33,677 nt of DNA from Saccharofermentans sp. (GTDB taxonomy: Bacteria; Bacillota; Clostridia; Saccharofermentanales; Saccharofermentanaceae), in contig JAKSRH010000018.1 in NCBI GenBank assembly GCA_024403675.1, forward strand, positions 1-33,677, in the 5' to 3' direction. The position numbers were made by a program, and so were the translations under genes. The notes beneath the pieces are model-generated. The model searched no databases. It was not told the origin of the DNA and saw nothing but the letters and a program-made list of their open reading frames with translations. Below, one piece after another: positions 24,080-32,169 of this stretch. How positions within the stretch are numbered: the stretch's first letter is position 1; each line of letters starts with the position of its first letter.

Positions 24080-25198
24080 ATGGCAATTAATTTAACTACT
24101 AGTACACAGAACCTTGTACTTGATATGTCTACATCAGAACTCAAGCTTGCAGTTGGTTCTTTCAATCGTAAAACAGGTATTGTAATGCTTGAGAAGGTTG
24201 GTGTTGTTCCACTCGAGCTTGATAGCATTTCAGATGGTGCAATTTCTGATTCTTTTGGAGTTGAGATGGCTCTTAAGCATGCTCTTGCTAGACTTCAGAT
24301 TAGCAGAGTTAAGAATACAATTATCACAACAGATGGTTCTTTCATGCATACAAGAGATCTTGAGCTTCCAAAGGTTAAGGATGAGCAGCTTAAGGATATG
24401 GTTAAGTATGAGATTATGGGTCAGGGCACAAATAAAGATATGTCCATCGATTATCTTGTATACGGTACAAAGAAGGATGATGAGACACAGGCTGATAAGC
24501 TCTTGGTAAGAGCTACTGCTGTTCCAAAGGATACAGTTACTGACTTCAGAGACTTCCTTAAGAGCATGGACTTGTCACCAGTGGCAATGGATTCCAATCC
24601 TAACGCAATTAGAAAGCTTTTCCACGAAGGAATTATCAATGGTAATGTAAATATTACTCAGACAACTTTACTTCTTATTGAGCTTTCTGGTACAACAACT
24701 ACTATTACTATTTTGGATAAGGGTTTCCCTGTTCTTTCAAGAAGACTTCAGTTTGGTCACTCAAATATTAGATCTGTAGCAGAGTCTCTTAAGAAGATTC
24801 AGGGTGGTACAGATAATCAGTCTTCACTCGCTAAGAGACTTAACATTACAAAGTCCGATTCTGAGGCTGCTGTTCCAGTAGAGGATATTGATGTATGGCA
24901 CGAGACTGTTGCTGAGACACCTTCTCTCCAGTCTGCTGTAAACGCCTTCTTTAAGTCTTTGACAGATGCAGTTTCAAGAACAGCACAGTTCTCTATCTCT
25001 AAGTTCCATATTGATAGCATTAGCACATGTTTCCTTTATGGTTCTGGAGCAGGATATAAGAAGATTGATAAAGAGCTTTCACGTCAGCTTGGTACACAGG
25101 TAGAAGTACTTAATACAGTTAGTACAGTATCTGGTCCAAGAGATTTCATGCTTCCACAGTTCGTTAATTGCTGCGGTGCACTTATCCGTGAAGATTAA
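24080..25198 (+). CDS. pilM: Type IV pilus actin-like protein PilM
   Basis: Cytoplasmic actin-fold protein that links the PilN tail to the motor, 372 residues. It opens with LVLDMSTSELKLAVGSF, the ATP-phosphate-binding strand turn of the ASKHA fold, followed by VKNTIITTDGSFMHTRDLELP and VKYEIMGQG, close to the PilM pattern, and VAMDSNPNAIRKLF in the second domain. LLLIELSGTTTTITIL gives the second nucleotide-binding strand. AAAGGAG at 24064-24070 supports the ATG. Position directly before PilN/PilO-like genes strengthens the assignment. Confidence 0.9.
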   Translation: MAINLTTSTQNLVLDMSTSELKLAVGSFNRKTGIVMLEKVGVVPLELDSISDGAISDSFGVEMALKHALARLQISRVKNTIITTDGSFMHTRDLELPKVKDEQLKDMVKYEIMGQGTNKDMSIDYLVYGTKKDDETQADKLLVRATAVPKDTVTDFRDFLKSMDLSPVAMDSNPNAIRKLFHEGIINGNVNITQTTLLLIELSGTTTTITILDKGFPVLSRRLQFGHSNIRSVAESLKKIQGGTDNQSSLAKRLNITKSDSEAAVPVEDIDVWHETVAETPSLQSAVNAFFKSLTDAVSRTAQFSISKFHIDSISTCFLYGSGAGYKKIDKELSRQLGTQVEVLNTVSTVSGPRDFMLPQFVNCCGALIRED

Positions 25199-25213
25199 TA
25201 GGAGGGAATAAAG

Positions 25214-26146
25214 ATGGCATTATTAGGATCCAGTAAAGGTATATCAAAGAAAGATATTAACTTCTTTGAAGAATATACCGCTGCGGCTAAAAAGACAGCT
25301 AGATACTTAGCTTACTTTATTTTTGCTGCTCTTGTAGTTATTGCTATTTTCGTAGTATGGTGGTTTATTGCTTTCTTGCAGAACAATGCAATTAAAAAGG
25401 ATATCACTGCTATGGAGGAAAGACTTGCTAGTGAAGAGTTTAAAGATGTAGAGATTCTTGCAGCTCAGTATGAAGCTGATCTTACAAACAAGAACCAGCA
25501 GCTTTATGCTATGTCAAGCATGAGAAACTTTGTAGATAGAAAGACATATGCAAATCCTGCATTGCTTGATTTACTTATGGATAGTATCCCAACTGATGCT
25601 TACATTCAGGCATATGAATTGAATGGTGATAAGTTCACAATTCAGGGACAGTCATTTACTGATTATAGTGCTTCAAACTTGGTTGCTATTTTCCAGGATG
25701 AGCAGAATGTATTCAATTCAAGTATCCCAACAACTATTGATGTAAATAGAGTTAATGGTGTGATGGTTATTAACCCTGACGGAACAGTAGATCCAATCGA
25801 TTGTTACTATGACTTTAAGATTGTTGGTAGTCTTACAAATACTGTAAACGTATCAATTTCTTCTTATGCAAATATCAATGGTGAAATTATCGCTCTTGGA
25901 GGAGTTGTTAATAAGCAGTATAGCTATGGTGATTCTTACATTAATGATGAAGTAAACACTTTCACATATAATGGTACAGAATATACTCTTACTGGTATTA
26001 GAGTTAACAGTGCTGACTTGGCTCCTGATGCACTCAGTGAAATCATGTCAACAGGAACACATAGAATTAAGAATCTTACAGGTGATGTAAGTGTTACTTA
26101 TTACTATAGTGTTGTTGTTGCAGCAGAAGAGGAGGGTGAAGCATAA
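25214..26146 (+). CDS. pilN: PilN-like alignment-complex protein
   Basis: A 310-residue bitopic membrane protein. A short cytoplasmic start (LGSSKGISKKDINFFEEY) would contact PilM, one membrane helix spans about 34-56, a coiled coil follows (about 57-95), then a Fimbrial assembly/PilN-like ferredoxin fold (ALLDLLMDSIPTDAYIQAYEL with GDKFTIQGQS). The region after about 190 is longer than in Gram-negative PilN and is unrecognised. GGAGGG at 25201-25206 precedes the ATG; the stop shares its last base with the start of the next gene. Confidence 0.85.
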   Translation: MALLGSSKGISKKDINFFEEYTAAAKKTARYLAYFIFAALVVIAIFVVWWFIAFLQNNAIKKDITAMEERLASEEFKDVEILAAQYEADLTNKNQQLYAMSSMRNFVDRKTYANPALLDLLMDSIPTDAYIQAYELNGDKFTIQGQSFTDYSASNLVAIFQDEQNVFNSSIPTTIDVNRVNGVMVINPDGTVDPIDCYYDFKIVGSLTNTVNVSISSYANINGEIIALGGVVNKQYSYGDSYINDEVNTFTYNGTEYTLTGIRVNSADLAPDALSEIMSTGTHRIKNLTGDVSVTYYYSVVVAAEEEGEA

Positions 26147-27186
26147 TGGGTAACTTAGGTCAGAGAGAGAAATACGGTATTGGTCTTGTTGCTGTATTAA
26201 TTGTTGCTTTTGTAATTTATTTTGCAGGTATTAGAAATTTACAGGCAAAAAAGGTAGAACTTGAGATTCAGCGTGCTGATCTTCAGACACAAATTGATAC
26301 ACTCCAGGCTCTTAAAGACAATAATGATGTAACACAGGCTAACATTAAGGCTATTACAGAAGAAATTAAGGAAATCGAAAAGACATTTATTCCAGTACTA
26401 AATACAGAATCAATTGAGCAGTATGTATTGAAAACTTTTGAAGAAAATGGTGTTGTATATCTTAATACTGTATCTACAGCAACAGTGCCAACTGATAACA
26501 TCATCTTGCCAAATGGAGCTGCTGCTAGTGAGTCTTTACAGGTACTTAGAGTAAAAGTTCAGTTTGCTACTAGCGACGGATTTAACTTTGGTCAGTACAA
26601 CAAGACTCCAGATTATATGGATTTTGCTAACCGTGAGATGGTAACTGAGCTTATCGATGGTCAGTATTCTGGTGGTGAACCAATGGTTCCATATAATGAG
26701 AAGCTTCCATTAGATGATTACTTGGCATTTATTAAAGCTGTAAAGGAAATCGAGAAGACTGGAATTCCTGAAGGTGCAGCAGAAGGAACACCTTCAACTT
26801 GTGTAAAGGTTAATTCTATCTCTATGGAATCTGACGGTGGATATATGCTTTTGACAGCAGAGATTGATTTCTACTCTGCAATCTTGAGTGATAGACTTTC
26901 TACTCCAGATTTTGGCGCTCCATATATTACTTGGAATGGAACACCAGTATCACAGATTGGTACAAAGGGTGAAATGGGTAGAAGACTCCTCTTTATTGAG
27001 TCCGAGTCCGATTGGAATTATATTATGCTTGTTGAGTCTGATGCAATTCACAAGGATCGTCCATTTGCAGCTTACTGGTCTAATCAGTTGTTTGATCAGA
27101 TTGTGTCAGAGTCAGGTGATTTGGCTGGTGTACTCTTGGGTGGTCTTGAGGAAGAGGTTGTTCCTGAGATGCCAGAAGAAAATTGA
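26146..27186 (+). CDS. pilO: PilO-like alignment-complex protein
   Basis: A 346-residue bitopic membrane protein: membrane helix at about 11-28, coiled coil about 30-80 (KKVELEIQRADLQTQIDTLQ), then two periplasmic-type alpha/beta regions, and an acidic end (LEEEVVPEMPEEN). Order after PilM and PilN, and the helix-plus-coil plan, identify it as PilO. It is about 140 residues longer than typical PilO, and the extra C-terminal part (after about 210) is unrecognised. Its ATG overlaps the PilN stop by one base (TAATG), so the two are surely coupled. No terminator follows, so motor transcripts may run into the pilin gene. Confidence 0.84.
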   Translation: MGNLGQREKYGIGLVAVLIVAFVIYFAGIRNLQAKKVELEIQRADLQTQIDTLQALKDNNDVTQANIKAITEEIKEIEKTFIPVLNTESIEQYVLKTFEENGVVYLNTVSTATVPTDNIILPNGAAASESLQVLRVKVQFATSDGFNFGQYNKTPDYMDFANREMVTELIDGQYSGGEPMVPYNEKLPLDDYLAFIKAVKEIEKTGIPEGAAEGTPSTCVKVNSISMESDGGYMLLTAEIDFYSAILSDRLSTPDFGAPYITWNGTPVSQIGTKGEMGRRLLFIESESDWNYIMLVESDAIHKDRPFAAYWSNQLFDQIVSESGDLAGVLLGGLEEEVVPEMPEEN

Positions 27187-27217
27187 TTCTAGCAATTTCA
27201 AAAGATTATGGAGAAAT

Positions 27218-27230
27218 TGTGAAAAAAGTA
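27218..27230 (+). promoter_or_regulatory. TGTG/A-tract box upstream of the main pilin promoter
   Basis: TGTG, six A, then GTA, immediately upstream of the -35 at 27231. Second of three similar boxes at pilin-type promoters; here the TGTG lies 35 bases before the -10. Confidence 0.35.
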
Positions 27231-27258
27231 TTGCATTATTTCAAATGCGTGCTATAAT
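27231..27258 (+). promoter_or_regulatory. Strong promoter of the main pilin gene
   Basis: TTGCAT (27231-27236), 16 bases, TATAAT (27253-27258), with a TG extended -10 just before it (TGCTATAAT). The predicted leader is about 36 bases with a perfect AGGAGG (27287-27292). Confidence 0.88.
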
Positions 27259-27300
27259 GAATTTACAAACTCAATAAACCTTTTACAGGAGGAAAAAATC

Positions 27301-27501
27301 ATGAAGAAGATTCAGAAGACAAAGAAGGGTTTTACACTCATTGAGATGGTACTCGTTATCGCTATCATCGTTATCCTTGCTGCAGTTCTCGTTATGAACA
27401 TCAGCACATACCTCAACAGAGCTAAGAACGCTGCTAAGTCCGTTAAGGAGCACAACAGCTCTATCTCTGATGTAGTTTCTGCAATTGATGCAAACACATA
27501 A
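27301..27501 (+). CDS. Very short type IV pilin, probable major pilin
   Basis: A 66-residue prepilin: leader MKKIQKTKKG, then FTLIEMVLVIAIIVILAAVL with the required Glu at +5. After cleavage only 56 residues remain, essentially the N-terminal helix with a short tail ending SAIDANT; the globular head of normal pilins (100-160 residues) is absent. There is one Tyr and one Phe and no Cys. Codon use is strikingly different from its neighbours: all five Asn are AAC, all Lys AAG, and most Ile ATC, as in very highly expressed genes. With its own strong promoter, perfect ribosome site and terminator this points to the main structural subunit. Closest in length to the short pilins of Geobacter. Confidence 0.88.
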   Translation: MKKIQKTKKGFTLIEMVLVIAIIVILAAVLVMNISTYLNRAKNAAKSVKEHNSSISDVVSAIDANT

Positions 27502-27525
27502 TTGAGATAAACAATTATGAAAATT

Positions 27526-27557
27526 AAGGTGGAGATTCAATCTCCACCTTTTTTTAT
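27526..27557 (+). terminator. Terminator after the main pilin gene
   Basis: Stem AAGGTGGAGA (27526-27535) with TCTCCACCTT (27541-27550), a 5-base loop and a run of T. It isolates the pilin transcript from the downstream minor pilin operon. Confidence 0.92.
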
Positions 27558-27591
27558 ACAAAATATTAATTATTGATAAATATGGCAGAAA

Positions 27592-27636
27592 TGTGAAAAA
27601 AATGTAGAAAAAAATGCAAATAATATATTTGAAAAA
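27592..27636 (+). promoter_or_regulatory. TGTG/A-tract region upstream of the second pilin promoter
   Basis: TGTG at 27592-27595 begins the third box of this kind. Seven-base A-tracts at 27596-27602 and 27608-27614 and a five-base one at 27632-27636 are spaced near one and two helical turns, which could give intrinsic DNA bending. Confidence 0.35.
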
Positions 27637-27656
27637 TTTGAGATTCCTTGTATAAT
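27629..27656 (+). promoter_or_regulatory. Promoter of the minor pilin operon
   Basis: TTGAAA (27629-27634), 16-base spacer, TATAAT (27651-27656). It drives the 71-aa pilin and the two larger minor pilins, with a leader of about 46 bases. Confidence 0.85.
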
Positions 27657-27708
27657 ACATTATAGAGTTTTTAGGTATCCTAATTTATTATTTTTTTGAG
27701 GGGATCAA

Positions 27709-27924
27709 ATGAAGAAGATTAAAAAGAATAAAAAGGGTTTCACTCTTGTAGAGCTGGTACTTGTTGTTGCTATAATTGTTATTCTTGCTGGTGTATTAGC
27801 TTTGAATATTTCAGGTTATATTGATAGAGCTAAGAATGGAAAAAAACAGGTTGAATCTGGTGTGTCTGAATATTCAGGAAAGATTCAACCATTGGAAGCT
27901 AGCGTTAAAGGCTATGGATTCTAA
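27709..27924 (+). CDS. Second very short type IV pilin
   Basis: A 71-residue prepilin, a clear relative of the 66-aa pilin: leader MKKIKKNKKG, then FTLVELVLVVAIIVILAGVL with Glu at +5, and the same NISxYxxRAKN stretch. The mature chain is 61 residues. The tail differs, being richer in aromatics (Tyr45, Tyr59, Phe61 of the mature form) and ending KGYGF. Unlike the first pilin its codons are ordinary (AAT and AAA used), so expression is probably lower. GAGGGG at 27698-27703 precedes the ATG. It heads an operon with two larger minor pilins, suggesting a minor or alternative subunit. Confidence 0.86.
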   Translation: MKKIKKNKKGFTLVELVLVVAIIVILAGVLALNISGYIDRAKNGKKQVESGVSEYSGKIQPLEASVKGYGF

Positions 27925-27945
27925 TTTGCCACTGGAGGTTCAGGT

Positions 27946-28539
27946 ATGAAGAGAATATTGAAAAAAAATTCCAAAAGAGGATTTACTCTTCTTGAGGTTA
28001 TGCTTGCTACATGTATTATGACTATCGTATCAGTAATGATTATGAAGGGCTTCCTTAGTACAATGAACTTTGCTCATAATAATAATGTTTATAACAAGAT
28101 GGGTGCAAAAAACTATAATAATGCTCTTGGTAGAGTAAGTAGAATGGTTGCATATGATAATGGTGATGAACTTCAGGATCGAATTAATTATCTTAGAGTA
28201 AGTTCTAATTATACTGATTCTTACACAGTGACAGGTGGTGCAATTGGCTCTGGAGCTGTTGTTAATACTTTTAGCTTTGAGGTAAAACATTGGAAGTATG
28301 ATGATGTTTCTGGTGTTAATGTTAGTCCTGGAGCGAATGGTGAATATAAGGAAGCATCTGTACTTGCAAATAGACATTCATTTTTTTATCAGCCAACAGC
28401 ACTTGATTGTCCAGTAGCCAAAGAAGCTGGTGTAATACATGAAGTTAGATATTGTGAAAATCCTGCAAATAGCGCCCAGAATGGTTGGTATTGTGTAGAA
28501 GATGGTTGTTCAGCACAATTTAATGGAAAGATTGCTTAA
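27946..28539 (+). CDS. Minor pilin with cysteine-rich C-terminus
   Basis: A 197-residue prepilin-like protein: basic leader ending KRG, then FTLLEVMLATCIMTIVSVMI with Glu at +5. After the helix it has a normal-sized globular domain. Five cysteines occur in all: one in the helix and four near the C-terminus (DCPV, RYCENP, WYCVEDGC), which could form disulfides or a metal site; extracellular paired cysteines are not common in strict anaerobes. GGAGG at 27934-27938 supports the ATG, 21 bases after the preceding stop. Likely a PilV/PilW-type subunit that primes assembly or caps the fibre. Confidence 0.82.
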   Translation: MKRILKKNSKRGFTLLEVMLATCIMTIVSVMIMKGFLSTMNFAHNNNVYNKMGAKNYNNALGRVSRMVAYDNGDELQDRINYLRVSSNYTDSYTVTGGAIGSGAVVNTFSFEVKHWKYDDVSGVNVSPGANGEYKEASVLANRHSFFYQPTALDCPVAKEAGVIHEVRYCENPANSAQNGWYCVEDGCSAQFNGKIA

Positions 28540-28554
28540 TAAGGGGATATAAAA

Positions 28555-29247
28555 ATGAAAAGAATTGGAAAGCGAACAAAAAAAGGTTTCACACTTGTTG
28601 AAATGTTGCTTGCTATAGCGATTACTCTTGTTATTAGCATATTATTTGTAAATCTTATTATTGCTGTAAAAGATTCATTTTACAGAGTATACAATGATGA
28701 TGATTCTACAGATATTGCGGCTCTTTATGCCCAAGCTCTTGAGAATCAGATGATTTACGATTCTCAGAATGGTAATGCAAATACATATAGAATTTCTCCA
28801 ACTGACTATATTCTTGTTACATATGATGGTTCTACTGAAACGGATACATTTGGATTCCGTGCACTTACAGATTTCAATGTAAATAAAGATGGAGTATACA
28901 AATGGAGAGTATATTTACAGGTAAGAACTGAATCAGATGGTGTGACACTTGCTAAGACAGATGCAGCTGGAAATAAGGTTGCTCCTGGTACAGTGCAGTA
29001 CACATTATATGTTGTTGATAATTATTATGATCCAGGTAAGTTAGTTCAGACATATACAGGATCTTTTTGGCTTCCTGATCACTTAGGTTTTGCTACCGGA
29101 GATACAGAATATACAGTAACAGTTGGTTCTGAGTCTTATGAGGCAAAATTCAAGTCTGGAGATAATAAGACAGAATACGGTTTTACTCCTAACACTCTTA
29201 TAATATCTGAGAAAACAACTGCTGACGATGTAGAGGATGATGAGTAA
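28555..29247 (+). CDS. Minor pilin, PilW-like
   Basis: A 230-residue prepilin-like protein: leader MKRIGKRTKKG, then FTLVEMLLAIAITLVISILFV with Glu at +5, and a beta-rich head of about 180 residues (VYKWRVYLQVRT, VQYTLYVVDNYY, TGSFWLPDHLGF) ending in an acidic tail DDVEDDE. AAGGGGAT at 28541-28548 precedes the ATG. Last gene of the minor pilin operon, followed by a terminator. A priming or tip-complex role beside the preceding minor pilin is expected; no PilY1-like adhesin gene is adjacent. Confidence 0.82.
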   Translation: MKRIGKRTKKGFTLVEMLLAIAITLVISILFVNLIIAVKDSFYRVYNDDDSTDIAALYAQALENQMIYDSQNGNANTYRISPTDYILVTYDGSTETDTFGFRALTDFNVNKDGVYKWRVYLQVRTESDGVTLAKTDAAGNKVAPGTVQYTLYVVDNYYDPGKLVQTYTGSFWLPDHLGFATGDTEYTVTVGSESYEAKFKSGDNKTEYGFTPNTLIISEKTTADDVEDDE

Positions 29248-29273
29248 TAATTATTTTAAGACAGTCAGAATTT

Positions 29274-29300
29274 AAAGGCCTTCGAATAGAAGGCCTTTTT
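29274..29300 (+). terminator. Terminator of the minor pilin operon
   Basis: AAAGGCCTTC (29274-29283), loop GAATA, GAAGGCCTTT (29289-29298), then T residues. Confidence 0.9.
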
Positions 29301-29358
29301 TATGTAATGAAAACTTATATATGATAGAATTCAATTACTAAAAATTGCAGGTGCTTAT

Positions 29359-30174
29359 ATGAACTATAAAGTAAGTTTAGATTTTGGAGGCAGTTCAACA
29401 AAAATTGTCTGTATGAACGGAAATGAAGTAATTTATAAGGGTATTATTTACTCTACTTCAAAAAAGTCAGCCTTCGATAGATCAATAGAATCAATTAAAC
29501 AAAACACCAAAATTGATTTAACAAAAGTTGAATACATTAATATAACAGGAGCTGGTGAATCATTTTTTGAAGATGAATATAATGGATTTAGATTAAATCA
29601 TATTCAGGAATTTGGTGCGACAAGTTTAGGTGCACTTTTCTTAGCTGATATAGATGAAGCTATTGTGGTAAGTATGGGAACAGGAACCGCTTTCTACAAG
29701 ACTAGAAAAAATGAAGTTACTCATATAATTGGAACAGGTGTTGGCGGCGGTTCTTTGTGTGGACTATCTAAGTTATTATTTGAGAATTTACCCATCGATG
29801 AAGTAGATAAATTAGCCATGGAAGGGGAGGCAAACAATGTTGATTTGACCATTGGCGATATATCTAATGGTGATATGCCAGGTCTTCCAGAGGACTTAAC
29901 TGCTTCAAATTTTGGCAAGGTGGTTGGAAATAGCGAGAAAAAAGATATTGCTGCAGGGCTGTTTAATATGGTTTTTCAAACGATTGGAACAATGACTGTG
30001 ATGGCAATAAAAAATACTGGAATACAGAATGTAGTATTGACAGGACAAGTAAGCACACTAAATAGTTGCATGAGAGTGCTTAATGATTTTAATAATTTCT
30101 ATGGAACTAATATAATAGTTCCTGATAATTCGACATATGCAACTGCTATTGGCGCATGTCTTCTCGGAGAATAA
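29359..30174 (+). CDS. coaW: Type II pantothenate kinase
   Basis: First enzyme of coenzyme A synthesis (pantothenate to 4'-phosphopantothenate), 271 residues, of the eukaryotic-like type II branch found in Staphylococcus and some Clostridia. Signs: ATP phosphate loop DFGGSSTK (8-15), VSMGTGTAFYK, GTGVGGGSLCGLSKLL, DLTIGDIS and LTASNFGKV, all in family order, with LTGQVSTLNSC near the end. The ATG has AGGTG (29349-29353) as ribosome site. First in a five-gene run with gaps of 9 or fewer bases. Type II enzymes resist CoA feedback in staphylococci; whether this one does cannot be seen. Confidence 0.93.
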   Translation: MNYKVSLDFGGSSTKIVCMNGNEVIYKGIIYSTSKKSAFDRSIESIKQNTKIDLTKVEYINITGAGESFFEDEYNGFRLNHIQEFGATSLGALFLADIDEAIVVSMGTGTAFYKTRKNEVTHIIGTGVGGGSLCGLSKLLFENLPIDEVDKLAMEGEANNVDLTIGDISNGDMPGLPEDLTASNFGKVVGNSEKKDIAAGLFNMVFQTIGTMTVMAIKNTGIQNVVLTGQVSTLNSCMRVLNDFNNFYGTNIIVPDNSTYATAIGACLLGE

Positions 30175-30183
30175 GGGGTATTT

Positions 30184-30975
30184 ATGTTTTTACTTGGGTC
30201 AGTAAAGGATGACAACAAAAGAGCATACGAATTAGACTTTTTAAGAGGAATTGCAATTGTAATGATGGTGTTCATGCATTTCTCATATGATGTCAGATAT
30301 GAGTTCGGAACAAATGCTTTTGATTATTTGTCGACAGATAGATTTTGGACGTTTATCCATCCTATTATTACGGGATTGTTCGTAAGTCTTTCAGGTATTT
30401 GTTGCACTATGTCTAGAAACAATCTTAAGAGAGGCCTTAGGTTGTTGGGAGTTGCTTTACTTTTTACATTAGGAACAGTTTTTATTTACAATGTTATGGG
30501 AATTGATGTTTTAATTCTTTTTAATGTATTACATGTGTTAGCGATTTCCACTTTAGTGTATGCATTGTTTATTTTTATTGAAAAAAAGACCAACATGAAT
30601 TATATGGGCATGACTTTAGTGATAGGTCTTATTGGTCTTTATATCATGCTTTTAAATAATGAATTGTACAGATATGATTACACTACAAATAATTTGCTAT
30701 TCCTTCCTGTAGGTATTCAAATAAAAAATACGCCATCAATGGGTGATTACATGCCACTTATCCCTTGGATGGGAGTGTTTCTGGTTGGATCTGTAATCGG
30801 AAGAACATGTTATAAAGATAAGAAAACACTTTTCCCAACTAGCAATAAATTAATAAGAAAAATAACGGGCCCATTTGAATTTTTGGGAAGACATTCATTA
30901 TTAATTTATCTTGTTCATCAGCCAATAGTCTATGGTGTACTATATCTTATTTATTTAGCATTAGGAAAAGTTTAA
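30184..30975 (+). CDS. DUF1624 / heparan-alpha-glucosaminide N-acetyltransferase-like membrane protein
   Basis: A 263-residue polytopic protein starting RAYELDFLRGIAIVMMVFMHFSYD, the hallmark of the DUF1624 (HGSNAT catalytic) family, in which the motif His is thought to pass acyl groups across the membrane. About seven membrane segments follow, with YMPLIPWMGVFLVGSVIGR and, near the end, FLGRHSLLIYLVHQPIVYG, both typical. Substrate is probably a surface sugar or lipid; not knowable here. It lies 9 bases after coaW and directly abuts the DUF3810 gene (TAA then ATG). Confidence 0.88.
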   Translation: MFLLGSVKDDNKRAYELDFLRGIAIVMMVFMHFSYDVRYEFGTNAFDYLSTDRFWTFIHPIITGLFVSLSGICCTMSRNNLKRGLRLLGVALLFTLGTVFIYNVMGIDVLILFNVLHVLAISTLVYALFIFIEKKTNMNYMGMTLVIGLIGLYIMLLNNELYRYDYTTNNLLFLPVGIQIKNTPSMGDYMPLIPWMGVFLVGSVIGRTCYKDKKTLFPTSNKLIRKITGPFEFLGRHSLLIYLVHQPIVYGVLYLIYLALGKV

Positions 30976-32169
30976 ATGCAGAAACTGGATAAAAACAATC
31001 GTTACTATATAAGCACATTAAGTATAGCGTTAAACATCACTTGCATTGTGTTGTTGGCGGTAGCATCTGTGTTTTTCTATATAATGCCTGCTAGAGTTTT
31101 ATCCAATGAGATAATAGATAAGTATGCAAGAGATATATTCCCTATAGTTGCATTCCCATTTAATACAATTTCGAATATATTTATGCAATCATTAACAGAA
31201 CTATTCGCAGTTGTTGGAGGCATATTTCTTTTTGTTTTTATAATAGTATTTGTAATAAAAGCAATTGTTTATTTGATTAAGGGTGGATTTAGGGGCTTTT
31301 TTAAGTACACATTAAAGCGTGTAAGAATTGTTCTTACTCTAGTCCTTGTAGGGGTAATTATTTTTCAATTGATGATAGGCATTAACTATAATAGAACCCC
31401 TGTTAGTGTGGCTTTGAATCTAGATGGTCAAGGTTATTCCTGCGAGGATTATATAAACGCTCTCAATTGGGCATATAGCGAGATGATTATGGCTCGAATG
31501 GAGCTTGGCACAGACTATAATGGCGTTGCTCATATGGATACAAACTTTGAGCAAGCAGTTCGTGATGCCAATGGAATTATTCTAGGGATGGATGATTATT
31601 TTGATTTGGGAATATCTCCAAATTTCGTAAGGGCAAAACCTGTTATGTTAAGTTATGTTTGGAGTTACACAGGTATATCTGGATTTTATGATGCACTTCT
31701 TGGTGAAGCTAATTTAAATGTAGATTATATGGATATTTTGAATTTCCCTGTAACGCTTTGTCACGAGATACTTCATGCCAAGGGATATTCACGTGAATAT
31801 GATGCCAATACTGCAGCAGTGATTGCTTGTATAGAATCACCTAGAGCAGATTTTAGATATGCTGGTTATTTTTATGTGTTTATGAATCTTTATGGTGCAG
31901 CTTCTGGTTATGCTGAGCACGAGGGAATTGAATTACCAGATTATTTTAATAGGCCTGAATTTGATATGGTTAGAAATGATATTAAGGCTTCTAATATGTA
32001 CGATGAGACTTTGGAGTGGAATTGGTTAACGGATTTTATTAATTCTTTTTCAGAGGATGTAAACGATACATATCTAAAGTCCAATAATCAGGCTGGTGGA
32101 ACCGAAACTTATAAAGTACCAAGTAATATATACGTAGATTTTTATTACACATATGTTCCGGAGGCGTAA
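30976..32169 (+). CDS. DUF3810 family membrane zinc metalloprotease-like protein
   Basis: A 397-residue protein with three membrane segments in the first 140 residues (about 13-37, 70-94, 115-133) and an outer domain with a zinc signature: HEILH at 263-267 followed by Glu274 in KGYSREYDAN, i.e. HExxHxxGxxxE, as in DUF3810 proteins. The length is usual. A proteolytic role at the cell surface is likely but no substrate is known. Start ATG immediately follows the previous stop; AGGA at 30963-30966 is a weak ribosome site, so translational coupling is probable. Confidence 0.86.
   Translation: MQKLDKNNRYYISTLSIALNITCIVLLAVASVFFYIMPARVLSNEIIDKYARDIFPIVAFPFNTISNIFMQSLTELFAVVGGIFLFVFIIVFVIKAIVYLIKGGFRGFFKYTLKRVRIVLTLVLVGVIIFQLMIGINYNRTPVSVALNLDGQGYSCEDYINALNWAYSEMIMARMELGTDYNGVAHMDTNFEQAVRDANGIILGMDDYFDLGISPNFVRAKPVMLSYVWSYTGISGFYDALLGEANLNVDYMDILNFPVTLCHEILHAKGYSREYDANTAAVIACIESPRADFRYAGYFYVFMNLYGAASGYAEHEGIELPDYFNRPEFDMVRNDIKASNMYDETLEWNWLTDFINSFSEDVNDTYLKSNNQAGGTETYKVPSNIYVDFYYTYVPEA

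Noticed and set aside
27283..27660. Minus-strand ORF across the pilin gene and its terminator
   Set aside because: It reads through the terminator hairpin and A-tracts and has low-complexity composition, so it is not coding.
27301..27924. Conductive (e-pilin) function for the short pilins
   Set aside because: Length is similar to Geobacter PilA, but the main pilin has only one Phe and one Tyr in the mature chain, so the aromatic-rich pattern is absent.
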